NCBI GenBank assembly: GCA_002633005.1
Contig: NMRA01000253.1
Span: 135,251-199,250 of the forward strand
Length of the DNA: 64,000 bases
Reading direction: 5' to 3'
Origin: Phoronis australis
Lineage: Eukaryota > Phoronida > Phoronidae
Shown here: piece by piece, positions 36,847-49,668 of the stretch
Layout: the number at the start of each line of letters is the position of its first letter
Position numbering within the stretch: the first letter of the stretch is position 1
Notes under the pieces: model-generated
The model's input: only the letters and a program-made list of their open reading frames with translations
Databases searched by the model: none
What the model was told of the DNA's origin: nothing
Program-made: the position numbers and the translations under genes

Positions 36847-39800
36847 GTAAGGCGTTATCTGTTTATTGTGCTTTTAAAATTGCAAGCTTGTGGATTTTAC
36901 CGTCCGTACCATCTGGCATTGTGTTGATTTATTTCAAAAATCGATTTTAAAGAAAATATTACGGTCCTTGTGCATGATTTCCCCGGATGTAATAATTAAA
37001 ATGAACAACAGCATTCTAGGAGCGAAGGTTTAAAAATCACCATAACTCATAATCTATTTCGCACTAATCAACAAATATTTGAAATCCATTATTTAGTCTA
37101 GAGAGAGGTGAGAGAGAAATAAATTGTTGCACCATATAAACCACTAGAACTACAGTATTGTGCGTCCAGAATATGCATATGCCGCTTATACATTGTAGTT
37201 GACCTCCTACAAAGTGAAAAATACGCATCATGTACATGTAAACAGTTATTAAATAGTGCCTATAACAGTAAAGACAACGGTATATTACGAATGGAAACAA
37301 TAAAATAAAATAAAAAGGGGACACTGTAATGCAAAAAAGAACAAAATAATTTGGGTATACATGTAATGAATGTACTCTCTTCCATAAAAATTGCACCTAA
37401 CTTACCAGGAAAGTGCACAGTTTAAACTCTACAAACGAGGTGAAAGAACTGTGACCGTCATTGGTAACTCATTGTGCAAAAGTCTGGGCTTCTTTGTGAA
37501 ATTGTGCACTGGTACCAAACGAGTCAATACATGTTGCTGTAAACTCATGAATATTAACGTGAGACGGCCGTGACCTCACGTGAACAAAAAGTATCTCACG
37601 GGAAACTCGTACCCGATTTAATTTGCATTAATCTTGGCTTAATTAGACGACCAGCATGCGGGTTGTTTATAAATTCTGTCTGTCTGCATTAAGCCACTAC
37701 CGTGACACCATGATCTCGAGGATTCTCTCGTCGTTCGCTAGAATGGAATGTGCCGTATTAAGGGTCACGGTATCAGCAAAAAAATGTCGCATGTGTCCAT
37801 TTTCCCGGCTATTTGTATTCTCTTTTGGTAGGGCCGTGTCCCGAAACCTCCTTTAGCGGGGACATAAACGTATGCTGACTGTAACGTCACTTAGAGGGTA
37901 CATTGTAAACATTGTAACTGCACTGTGGCATGTAAACACCGAGTTTGAGTGACTTCACTTGAGTTAGATGAATATCACACGGAACTAAAATTTTAGAACA
38001 TTTTTAGCAATTGTTCAGTTATTTTACACACAATATGGCCAACGAGTGAAATTCTATTTTGTTAAATATCTCCAAAAGTCAGTATTGTGGATAGTTTAGT
38101 GTATCTAGGCCTACACAGTGTAGATGTTATGAAGCAACAATAGTCGAAGCTCTCCTTACTAGAAGAACGGTAATTCAACATTGAAAAAATGAAAAAAACG
38201 ATCACCTTGGCACTTATTTTTAACCGAAATGAGTGGAGAATTACCGTACGTTAGTTGGCATGTTCTGGGGCCGGGTGATAGACAATTGTGCCGCGGTCGC
38301 TAGACACTANTTGGTAGGACCGTGTCCCGAAACCTCCTTTAGCGGGGACATACATGTACATGTATGCTGACTGTAATGTCACTTAGAAATGGGCAACAGA
38401 ATGTCCGTTTAAGGACTATAATATGGGAAGAAAACCCGACGGGAGGGTACATTGTAAAGATTGTAACTGCACTGTGGCATGTAAACACCGAGTTTGAGTG
38501 ACTTCACTTGAGTTAGATGAATATAACACGGAACTAAAATTTTAGAATATTTTTAGCAATTGTTCAGTTATTTTACACACAATATGGCCAACGAGTGAAA
38601 TTCTATTTTGTTAAATATCTCCAAAAGTCAGTATTGTGGATAGTTTAGTGTATCTAGGCCTACACAGTGTAGATGTTATGAAGCAACAATAGTCGAAGCT
38701 CTCCTTACTAGAAGAACGGTAATTCAACATTGAAAAAATGAAAAAAACGATCACCTTGGCACTTATTTTTAACCGAAATGAGTGGAGAATTACCGTACGT
38801 TAGTTGGCATGTTCTGGGGCCGGGTGATAGACAATTGTGCCGCGGTCGCTAGACACTAGGTTAAATTGGTCTTGTTTTGACTGCCATTTGCAAAAAAAAA
38901 CGTATGACCACGAACAAATATAGATGCTCAAGGTTTCAACTTATCTCAGTTATTCAATATATCTGTAAAGAGTGCTAATAAATGAAAATGACACAAGCAT
39001 GGTAGGGCAAATGTGTTCAAATAGTAGACGACTTGTCGTCTGCGTACCTCCGTGATACGAAACACACAATAATCGATGTTTGCGCTTCAGTACCGAACAA
39101 AATGTACCAAAGAAAAAACTTAATGAGAAGATTGCTCGATATCATAAATTATGCAGCGCGATAACAGCAGTACCTTTGAACAGTCATTAAACTCGTAAAT
39201 TCAAACGTACTGAACTGATAGCGGCTTGCAATAGATGTATCGACATTTCTTCCGATCATTTCCACCTAAGTTTCAAAGGTGGGAGTTTTCGCACTGATCG
39301 TTTTTATAAGATCGTTAGGCATACACATTTCTAGCCCCTTCCTCAAGTCACGTGGTCTGGGAAGTGAGGGAAGCAAGCTCAAAGATTTGTACGTTTACAA
39401 AATGAGTACAGTTTGTTTGTCACACAGCAACTCTCTTGTCTGGTCAAATAATCTTGTCTAATATATTCAATTTCGGAAAAAGATCTCAATTCCCAATCAT
39501 TCCGGCTTTTTATTTATTTATTTCCGATGATCGATGGCGTTGTGTCGTCAGGAGTTTTACACCCCCTTCGAAATCATTAGAAGATAACACGTATTGACTT
39601 TGCCTTCGGTCGTTATACTTCACCAAAGTCAAACGCATCCCGTTTCTCCGTTAGATGTTGCATATTGACAATGTCAACACTAGCGAATCCTTTCTGGATT
39701 ATCTTATTTGTACTCGACCGCCAATCGTTGATTAAGTTGATTAATGTTCCCACACTAGATGAATAATTGAGACATTATTGGAATAGCCATAGAATGAAGT

Positions 39801-40762
39801 AATCCTTCTTATTTGTGAACATTAGGCATTCTTGAAAAGGCAGAATGTTCGCTGAGAAAGACATGCTCGGGTAACTCTGTCATTTATTAAAATCGCTGAA
39901 TCCCAATTTATTACGTTTTTTTATTGCTTTTTACTTTTTGGGATTGAAACTAGACAGGGTTTAACGAGTTTCTATAAAGTTTTTATTTTTCCTCTTACAC
40001 GTTGAGACAAATCCGCCTTCATTGCAAATGTTATACCACCGCGTTTTTTTGAGAGTTCACGGGAGCACGATTTGAAGAATTTTGTATTTAGATCACAGGT
40101 CATGGCATTGTAATGCATCATGTACACAAAAATCTGTTTAATCTGAGAATCAATCGTCTTAATCTCCATGGTATGATTCTGTAGGTTGTATAAGTCACCT
40201 CTAACTAGCGTTAGAATCTTAACTACATGTAGGGTTAGTGACCACCACCAAACTTCATAAATATGCTCACTTTAAAAGGGTTGACTCCACGATTGTACAA
40301 ACGCATTTAGTGAGCATGCTATAACACGCTAGTGGAATACAGAATGCAAGATTTTTTTCTTAGGCAACGGGGGTAATTTAATTAAGGAATTACTGATCGT
40401 TAGGCGGGATCATAACGCAATTATTGGGCACGGCAATAACGAGATCGAGACAGTAGTTTTCTGTGATTGATCGTCTGCTCAATTGTGCCCGTCACCGGCG
40501 CACGCAAGCGCGAACCGATATTGCGTATTATCTCGATTATAGTTTCGTGCGAAATGTGGAGATAGCGACTTCATGATGACTGGTGCGTGTACGTTTTTTA
40601 TCCAGTTTCGTTTCATGTTTTCTAGGTTGTTCAAATATTTATTTTTCAGTGACTGACACACGAGAGTAGTACTGTCAATATTTACCAATGTTTCACATAT
40701 CGTAGTCACTGCATCGATCTGTGTATTTTGTGATGTAACTAAAACGTATTTCTATTCCACAG
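36847..40762 (+). other. Intron 1 of the MYND gene, with a second haplotype duplication
   Basis: The intron runs from GTAAGG (36847) to TATTCCACAG (40762). It contains the duplicated block 37825-38309 / 38311-38858 around the N at 38310. No nested gene was recognised. Confidence 0.8.
37825..38858. repeat. About 0.5-kb direct duplication across an N, with an indel
   Basis: Both copies start TTGGTAGG and end GCTAGACACTA. Copy 2 (38311-38858) is about 63 bp longer: it carries roughly 57 extra bases after CACTTAGA and a longer ACATGTACATGTATG tract. Otherwise they are nearly identical. As at 33971, a single N separates them, so these are most likely two alleles of one intron segment. Confidence 0.85.
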
Positions 40763-42076
40763 CCCTAGCACAGAGACCCGGCCATTTCAGACGTTTTGCA
40801 AGTGGAGGAACGCTCTCCTCGAACAGAAACCCGGAGTGGTTCGCAGCGACACTTGGCGACCTTGGACATCTGACCAGAAGACCGTATCATTCGGTGTTGC
40901 TAGGGAGACACAGCGACAGTCAACGCCTCAGCCGACAAACGCGGTCTGTCGAGTTTGAGCCCAATCGGTCGTTCAGAGACGACAGAAACTGGCAAAAGCG
41001 AAACACTTTTCTGTTACCACAACTCTCGAAAAATTCCAAGTCTCTCGTAGAGTTGCTGGAGGAGAAGGAACAACTTTTCCGGTCCCGTACATTTAAGTCG
41101 CCGTTGCGAGGCAGTTATCGGCTGGGATTTCCCGCCTCCTGGCTAAAAAGTACAGAAGAGATATTGAGGAGAGAGAGCAGTCCTAAAAGAAAACCTTTGA
41201 CCAAGTTGCCAATCTATTCTGCACGGCCTAAAGTACCCGAAGCACGAGAATTTTCCTTTACACCTCACGAAACAAAGGCAGACGACAACCCCACAAGAGC
41301 GTGGACTGGTTCTTTTCGCTCAGTCGTAGTAACCGATGTAGACTCTGGCGAAGAAACCAGATTAATCATTCGCGAAACTGACGTTGACACTCTCCGAGAA
41401 GAATCAGTCCACCCAAACTATGGCAACATTTCCGAGGGCCTGCCGGTACGTGCCCATAGTATGTTAGAGCTGGAATGCCAAGAGGGGGAAAGTCACTCGC
41501 CAGCTATTGCGGACGTCAGCAACAAAAACCGTGGCACCACATTGCCAACTAATTCATCAAGCAAATGTGGATACGCGACCGTCCGCACTTACTCTGATAA
41601 GAAAGTTAATCGAATCGACAACCACGTGGCAAGCCGTGATGACACTGGTGTTGATAAGAAAGGAATTTTAAGTGGTCGAAATTACAGTGATATAAAATCA
41701 AAGGACTGTAACGTCAATAAAAACAACAATTCATCGCCCCATTCGTGGTTCTTCGGCCGATTGCGGAAGTCCAACAGTGGCGACAAAACGAATAACGTAG
41801 GAAGTTCGGAAAACAGGCGCAACAGCTCTAGAGGTTCGAACGCAAAAGACAAGCCGAACAAGAAAGACACGAAGAAGCAAAAGAAAGATAAACCAAAGGC
41901 GAATAAAAGAGCTAACATCGGCGATCGTGTAGCCGGTCTCGGACGTCGTAGACAGAACACGGAAGATAGTCGTAGCTCTGCGTCTTCAACGACCAGCGAA
42001 ACCTCCCCGTCCAGTGCCGATTCATTGGCCAATCAGCAGCGACTCCGTGAACAAAGAAACAAATATAGATGCCCTG
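40763..42076 (+). CDS. MYND-finger scaffold protein, coding exon 2
   Basis: The acceptor CTATTCCACAG precedes 40763 and the donor GTAAGT starts at 42077. The single base left by exon 1 joins CC to make an Ala codon and opens a frame without stops for 438 codons. The segment is rich in Ser, Arg and Lys, with a lysine-rich tract (KKDTKKQKKDKPKANKR) near the end, and no domain I recognise. SWFFGRLRKSNSG resembles the aromatic-basic patch of exon 1 and may be a membrane- or partner-binding motif. The exon again ends in phase 1. Confidence 0.88.
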
Positions 42077-42921
42077 GTAAGTTCACTTAACGCTGAGATT
42101 TTCTTTTAGCCAGAAGATGTAAGAATGTGCGTGAAACGCTCCTGCGGGATCGTTATTGCATCCGGGCATACTCTATTTTTTACATACATGTATAATGCGT
42201 GACTTCATGTGGTCCAAATTTGCTCTCCATATATGCCATCCAAATGCTATATTATTACAGTTTCTCATGGAGGTCTTTCTGACAGTTAACTTTAAATAGG
42301 ATACTAAATCCGATTTTGACCTATTACACTAACAACGACTTTCCGAACCATCTCTCTAAAACAAAATGATGCGCTGTAACTCACGTCAACCTTAAAAATT
42401 TAAGTGCGCAGCGCAGCACTCAACTCACGGAATGTATTTTGACTCAGGATAGATATGTGCTTTGGTTTTCACTTCGGAACGTAATGCTAAATATGACGTA
42501 CTGATTTTCATCCAGTGTGGGTTTTCATACTTTCTCATTAGGTGGTGTTGATCCGGTCTTGTAGCAGTCACTCTAGGATGAATATTTAGAGTGTTCTAAA
42601 TTGTTCACTGAGGTAACTGTTTTTGCTGAAATCCTCCACTGCTGCACCCGCCATAAACGAGTGACGTCATTTCCATTCTCCGCGCACCTTGTTTTATGCA
42701 CTCTGCGTCACCACTTGTGACATTATTGTCTCGTGGTTTCCTCCAAACCTTGTCGTCTTTCACCTCCCCCGTTTAGCCTGCTTTTTCTGTTGGTACCCAA
42801 AACTAGGAAACCCCGCGCCACGTGACCTGTACATGCACGCCAATGTAGGTTTAGGCCTTTTCTCCATGTTCATGTTCCACGAATTTTGTGCCTGTTGTGT
42901 TCTGGAATGACTTCCGTACTG

Positions 42922-43032
42922 AGACACAATGATCTCGCGAAAGAAGCTACGTGTAGTGTTATCACGTGCTTCGCTTGTAGTGCATGGTGACTATGTCGCT
43001 AGGGCTTGCATTTTTCGCAAGATAATGTGTCT
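42922..43032. mobile_element. Short palindromic MITE, family B, copy 3
   Basis: 111 bp. The left arm AGACACAATGATCTCGCGAA faces a right arm whose complement is AGACACATTATCTTGCGAA. The core GTTATCACGTGCTTCGCTTG is shared with copies at 21534 and 44520. The end sequence differs from copies 1 and 2, so the family is defined by core and length. Confidence 0.6.
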
Positions 43033-44519
43033 ATAGAACGCTCTCTTGCTCTCCCGATTGGTGTACGCCTGGCAATGGTCACCGGAAAAGAGCATTATTT
43101 ACATTTCTATTGATTCTTGATGAGCTTAAATAGTTGCCTCAAGGTATTTCTCAAATTCAATAACATGGGATCTTTCTACTAAACTTACGAGTTGGTACTA
43201 CTATTATATGGCTGCGGGTGAAAGAGTTGCACGTTATCACGTTCATCAACCTTACTGAGCCCCACCGCGGCCCATCTTAACTTTTTTAAAGTTATTGATA
43301 TTATACTCAGCCAGCGGATGCAGAATTTATGGATTAATGCAAAGACACCAATTATCATAATTGATTCCCATGAACGTATTCATTTACTAACAAACGACCA
43401 CCTTTACCCGATGCTTTCTCAAGTCAATTGACAAAGATAAATAATTTTCTCTCCCTCAGTCTATGTACATATTGTTGTCGTAGTAATTTGTAATTTGGGC
43501 TTTACGGCTCATGAGCTCTCGATGCATTTTATGGAAATCATCGTTTTATGTTTCAACATTGTGTAACCACGTTTCGCTATCTCTTGTCTTTTCTTCCCAA
43601 ATTCACTTACATGCACCCTTACCCCCTCTAGCCTCGCACTGTGTTAACTAGTTCACTAAAGCCGGTGTGATTTTCTCTTGAAAAGAATGCTACGGACCTG
43701 GGTTGGTAAGTGACGAGTGATCCTGTTGTGAACTTTTCATTTCTACCCATGTTGTTTGTGAACGTGTTCGATTCTTTTCATTGGTAAGAAAACACCAATC
43801 GTAGCTTACAGCATGTACAGTGTAGCTATGCAATTCCCCTTTGTTGTAAGAATATTTATTTTCATTTTCAAGGTTTTTGTTACAATTTTCACAAAATGCA
43901 AACTACACGGGTGTGTTAATTGGCAAAGCATATTTAAAAAAGCAAATCTATTACTGGTGGAATAAAGGAAAAGTCTCACATTTAAGCGTATTTAAAAGTA
44001 CAATCGAACCCACGCACATTACACGGTTCAATCATGTCTGTGTTGCCGTTCTTCAGCAGGGGATATTTTCAACGTAAAATTTCTTTTTTTCAGCATTTTA
44101 AAATGTTGCAGTGAAATTGAGCGGAATTATTTTTATTTTTGACAGTTTCATAAAGTGCTTAACATGCAACAGAATGTATTTTAAAATATTGATAACATAT
44201 GTGGCAGGTGTACAAGTAATTTCATTTAATTTTTATATTTGAACGAGTCGATCAATCATTTGACATTGACCAACTTGAAATTACGGTATGAAATAACGAC
44301 ATTAGTCTAAGTTGTTACATGTATGTGCCCGATTATGTGACAAATCACAGTGATGACTGCCATATACATTTTTACAAATCCACGTTTGACCAAATCTCCC
44401 GTTGGTTATGTAAAAATAGCAGAGTCAGCCGTCTGCTACAATGTGCAGTAATCTAAATGCATGAACCAATAACTGAAGATCTGCAAGTGAAATTGTTGAC
44501 AAGCCAAGCCACCGGGGTA

Positions 44520-44630
44520 GCGCTCCTCAGTCGCAAGAATTTCGCGAGTAAATCTAATGTGATCACGTGCTTCGCTTGTAATGCATGGCAATAACTCTTG
44601 CTTGCGTGATCTTGCTTTATGAAGGTATGC
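44520..44630. mobile_element. Short palindromic MITE, family B, copy 4
   Basis: GATCACGTGCTTCGCTTGTA followed by ATGCATGGC matches the family core almost base for base. CGCAAGAATTTCGCGAG on the left and CTCTTGCTTGCG on the right give an imperfect inverted repeat. The exact ends are not clear. Confidence 0.5.
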
Positions 44631-47600
44631 GGAACGGCAGGCCAGCCAGGCAGCTACATTCACATGCAACACTCGTTGCATATTGTACTTGTGTGTTTTG
44701 AAAACCTGTTGCTTCGGTTTCATGTCGTCACAACCTTGTTCACGTTATCAACTGAAAACACCTTCGGGCATAAATTGACTATGCAACGAAATCAAGGCGT
44801 GAAATAGAAAAGAAACTTGAAAACATCCCCCAAGCAGCGTACTTTGTGGTCTATATATCACGTGTTTGTTGTAATCCAATGAAAAACTTATCGTCCAATT
44901 GTTCCCAATTGGCAAACTCGGGTATTCTTAACACTCTCCGATGCGTAAGTATCGTCCCAACGATGTGACTATTATTTGGTGACACATTGAAATATCACCA
45001 AATGTTGGATAAGAAATTTCAGTGTTGGGACTGATTCTACTGCGGAAATGAACATTCTGAATGTTGTTAGTCTAGACATTTCATTTCATGTGTAGTAATT
45101 ACTCGTCTGTACTACGCGAAATTGCTTCCGTACTTGACAGTCTGTCGTCAAGATAGGCTATGCTAGGATTCTGGACGAGATATTAAATCAAAATTGGATT
45201 CTATACTCATGAGGGTATGGAGGACTATTTTGCATTGGCAACAGGTTTGTATTTAATTAGTGTCCGGGGTAAATCATTATGAACATTGTCAAGATCATGA
45301 GATTCAAACGTTAGGTTGCGTGTCAATCAACGGTTAAGTGTACGCATATGTTTTATTACATACGATGTATGGGTATAATTTGTGTTATCGTTGTAGGAAA
45401 GTTTGTTGTACAACTAATTATAAGGTGTTTTACGTCCAACCTGCGAGCCACAAAAACAGAATATAGACCTAATCAACAGAATTAGGATACTTTTACCGCA
45501 TCAACCTTTGGATTATTCCGCTGTTTGGCACCGCCATATAATTACAACAGTGGGGTCTAGTTCGACGTAAAACATGGACATTGTTGAATTGCAAGTGACA
45601 ATTTTATGACAGCCTTGAAGAATTTTAATACCCCCGCGTTGTTACTCTAAAGTGACGTGACCTCTGTATAACACCACTCATTGTCAGCGACTGATAGAAA
45701 TTTACCTCTCGCAGGTATTCGGTAATTTGTAAAGGCTTGTATGTCCATCGTTATTGCAAATTATGGCCATTTGAATCCGACGCACTAACAAGAACAACAA
45801 ATGCAGGGTTCATCTTCACAATGCGTGCACAGAAGTATTCGTTCAACGCGGATACATGTAAAAGCATAATTTCTTGGTATCAAAACTGTGCAAGCGTTGT
45901 TGTTGAGCCGTGTTGGTGAGCGTACGCTTAGAGGCGAATGGAAAAAAGCCGGGATATTTGGTGTGCCTGTATGAAGTAAGAGAGAGTCACGAAGACGTCG
46001 AAATTTTATAAGGCCAATTGTAAAGGCTTTTTTGATTATTTCTAAATTAACTTTTATCAGTTCTTACGAGAACCGTCGCCAGATAAATTGACAGGACGAC
46101 GTTGGCGTGCACGACACGAATGACGAGGCTTCGCAATCTATCCACATAATTGTGGTGAGGAGGCTGGTTTATTTTGGTCATTTATGGTTCGAGGTTTGGG
46201 ACAGAAAGCTGGAGTTGGTTGCGTACGTGTTTTACCATTGTACATGTTCCAGCATAGAGCATTTCCTTTGAGCAACTATTAACCTGCGGCGTTTAATCAC
46301 AAAAAACAGCTCTTGATTTACGTAGACCATTTGTCGTCATGAAATCGATCTAAATTTGTTCCTTAGTCGAATTGCGGATGAGTTTTGATATTATCTCAGA
46401 GACCAGGCTTTATATTGGCTTCTCATGTCATTTTATGCAACACCGCAGTATGGTCTGAACGAATAAAAAACAGAACTGTCAGGTTTTTGCAAACATATAC
46501 ATTGTACACTCGGCCGTAAATCATTTCTCCTCTAAGTAAGCTGAGACCAATTTTATACACGTAGGAGTAAGTGGTCTGATTTGCGAATATTCGCTTCTTC
46601 GGTACGGAACGCGGGAGTGCGGGACCATATCCGAATGTTTGTATTTATCGAAATGTCTACAAATTTGTGGGTTAAAACTGTTTATTTTATGAAAGCAGAA
46701 AGCCAGTAGATTTTTAAATTTTATATAGTACAATAATAGTGAAACAACACCATTTGGTATAACCTCCCGTAAAATTGGTTTGAAGTAAATGTTCAAAATG
46801 AAATCTTAGAAACAGAGTTACATTTTTCTAAATTGTGATTTGATTTTTCTAAATATTACTTTTGATTTTTTTCACAAAAACCATGAAAGTCCTATTTTGA
46901 TAGCCCTTCGTGTAAAATTGGAACATTTTAAATCAGTTCCTAACAGCGTAGTCGAGAAATGTAAAAATCAAAAAAGTTCATTTGAATCCGATTAGCCATT
47001 TCTGAGATATGATTTTCCGAAGCCTTAGAGATAACGCTAACGTGGTATCTAATGTGTAGTATTGAAGCAGTCTGTTTCACTCAGGTCTTTTTTCTTATTT
47101 GAAGTATTTAATTTTTTTACAATATTTATATTACCTACCACAATCGATCAAACTTGAGACATTGGCGAAAAGATGAATCGTGTGTGCAACCACACCTATT
47201 GAAATTCTTCTATGCATACCTTCAAAATTACCATACTTATCCGGTGCGATCGATTGTATACTCACAGCTGCAGACTTGACTAGGAGAAACGATAGACACA
47301 ATTCGTGGACAGTTGTCTCCTAACACAGACGAATCGTGTCGAAACGACTTTTTGTAATTTCATTTAAAATAATCGTACCAGGCTTTTGGAAATTTAAAAG
47401 TTTCACTGAAGATTTTAACAAAGTCAATCTAGTGCTTCTTTCGTTATTTATGTACGTTTCAGTACCAATAGAATGGAATCTAAAAGGCGATGGTCACTTA
47501 TATAGGTAGCTAGTTAAAACATTTTTTATAATTCTTGGTTCCTGCTTTTTTGGGGGAAATGATTACTATCGGACACTAGTTAGTATTTTTGATAGATGAC

Positions 47601-47875
47601 TTAGAGTTGAGCTATTTATGAACGATTCTCCTCATAGCCCGCTAAATAACGTCCATCGTTTGCTTTACCGATTAGTTGTTTTTCTAACAAGAGATTACTC
47701 ACGCAAACATCGCTTGGGTATTTTCGACTTTTTGTTTTTAAAATCAACAAAAGTGAATCGGGATATAATTGATTCAGATCTATGTTCTTGACACCTGTTC
47801 CAGCTGAATGTTACTGACGTGAGTTAGTTATTCGCAGTCTGTGTTAATCAAACCATTCCCGTTCATTCATTTCAG

Positions 47876-48724
47876 TCAACGATTATAGAATAATGATACC
47901 GAACAACGTAACCATGGCGACAGATCAGCTTAACACTATTGAACGAGACGGCGGCCATGTTGATCTAAGTGACGTAGGTCTTGATACGACGTTAACAAAA
48001 CGGAAACTGGATTTTTTGGATGTTCAACACGCAACTGATGGCAATGGAAGTGCGAGATCATTTCGCTTAGTGAAGCAGCCGTTTCATAATACCACCATTA
48101 ATAACAACATTGTGAAAAGCACATATATTTCCGCTGAAGGCGAGTACGTGCTTGATGGAACTTTTTCGAATCAATCACGTGATCATTTGAAAAATGAACT
48201 GAGAAGTACCAAGGCAAATGTCAATAGTGCCAGCACGCAATATCCTGAAATCAACGTGATGTCAGCCCAAACACAGACGGAAGACAACATCTGTATGCCG
48301 TGTGATTCCAGTTGCACTATCAAGCCGTCAAATCCTGGTAAAATCCGTCAGGTTTTATATCAATCCGATAGTCTTGAAGATTTGTTGAACTTCATAGATT
48401 CACCATCTTCAGGCGCTGTTCCACACGCTCTGGAAAACATCCAACGATTGGACCCGAAATATACAAAACTTGAAAAAAATGTAAATCATCAGAATGAGGG
48501 GTCTCTCAAGACAGTAATCGAATCTCTGAACAATGAGAGATCCACTTGGTACAAATCGCAACCGTCGATGATGTCATCTCCTTACGGAAGCACCCGAAGT
48601 GTAGATTCGGAGAACTTACCGAAAGCGGAGTACGAAGCAGAACCAAAGAATGAAAAAAGCTTTCCAGTGCTGGCGCATTCTGGGTCAGTGAATACTTCTA
48701 GGCATTCGACACCCAAGTTAAAAA
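47876..48724 (+). CDS. MYND-finger scaffold protein, coding exon 3
   Basis: The acceptor TTCATTTCAG ends at 47875 and the donor GTAAGA starts at 48725. The base left by exon 2 joins TC to give Val, and 283 codons follow without a stop. The sequence is polar and Ser/Asn/Thr-rich with no known domain. Motifs such as RSFRLVKQPFHN and SDSLEDLLNFIDSP look like short conserved linear motifs. The exon ends in phase 1 and so fits exon 4. Open frame continuing past 48724 is intronic read-through. Confidence 0.88.
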
Positions 48725-49668
48725 GTAAGATTTCAAATAACCTCGGGATCAAAACTGACACTTTTCAATTTAATGGTCTAACTTGTACTCTTTCGTTTCG
48801 CATGGATGCAGTGCTATTCAGCTGTATATCTGAACTGTTTCGCGCGCTTTGCACATACATAAAGGAAAGATAATACACTGGCTTTACTTCCAAAACCGAT
48901 TGCAAAAATGAGTGAATCTTTTTAACTCGCATCGCTGAGCACAAAAAGGCAAAGTTGAAATATGAAACACAATACAAACATATAGGGTTGGTTTTTAATT
49001 TCTTGACCTGAGTCCTGTGGCATAAACATTATTGTTTGGATATCATCAATGACGTCCTATTTTCACGCGCCACGTTGCCATTGTTGAGAAACGCATTTGA
49101 CGTCATACAACAATCAAACTTATCCGGCGGATAAGCTTCAAAGTTTTATGCAGCTCAGGTCATGCAGTCTTACGGCGACTAGATAATTTAAAGAAGCATG
49201 GAACACTAAAGCTCGCCAAAAATATCTTTTAAACAATTCCCGACGAAAGTAACATCTCGCAACATCTAGTACAGATGAATTTACTTGCCCTTGTGAGGAA
49301 ATTTCCAGAAAAAAATCACGAAATTTATGATTTTTGAAATACGCGCGAAGGAAAAACTTGTGGTTACCACAGAGTTTCTAATATCCCTCTCACTTGTGAC
49401 AAATGCGGGCATGCGCTCACATGTGGCAGAGAACCACTTTTAACATTGCAATTTAGTCTATTTACTGCGTTCCAGGCCTCTTTAAAATTTATGCGTGCGC
49501 ATTATATTATTAATGTGAAGTTGTCTGCTTCTGCAAAATCGTTCAACGGGGGAACTACGGTTTATCAAATGGAATACTGTAGAGTGCTAAGTATGTATGT
49601 ATAGTTATTTTTAATTAATACTGATTTGACCATTGATGTTTTTATTTATGTTTATACTGTTTTCGCAG
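48725..49668 (+). other. Intron 3 of the MYND gene
   Basis: 944 bp, from GTAAGA to TGTTTTCGCAG. I see nothing further in it. Confidence 0.8.

Larger units (their letters stand above)
42077..47875 (+). other. Intron 2 of the MYND gene
   Basis: 5.8 kb, from GTAAGT to ATTCATTTCAG. It contains MITE family B copies at 42922-43032 and about 44520-44630, and near 46880-47040 an old repeat that resembles 3340-3640. No nested coding sequence was recognised. Confidence 0.75.

Noticed and set aside
33963-36950. A second gene starting inside the first MYND exon
   Set aside because: Its first part repeats 33535-33970 across an N. Removing the duplication puts both parts in one frame.
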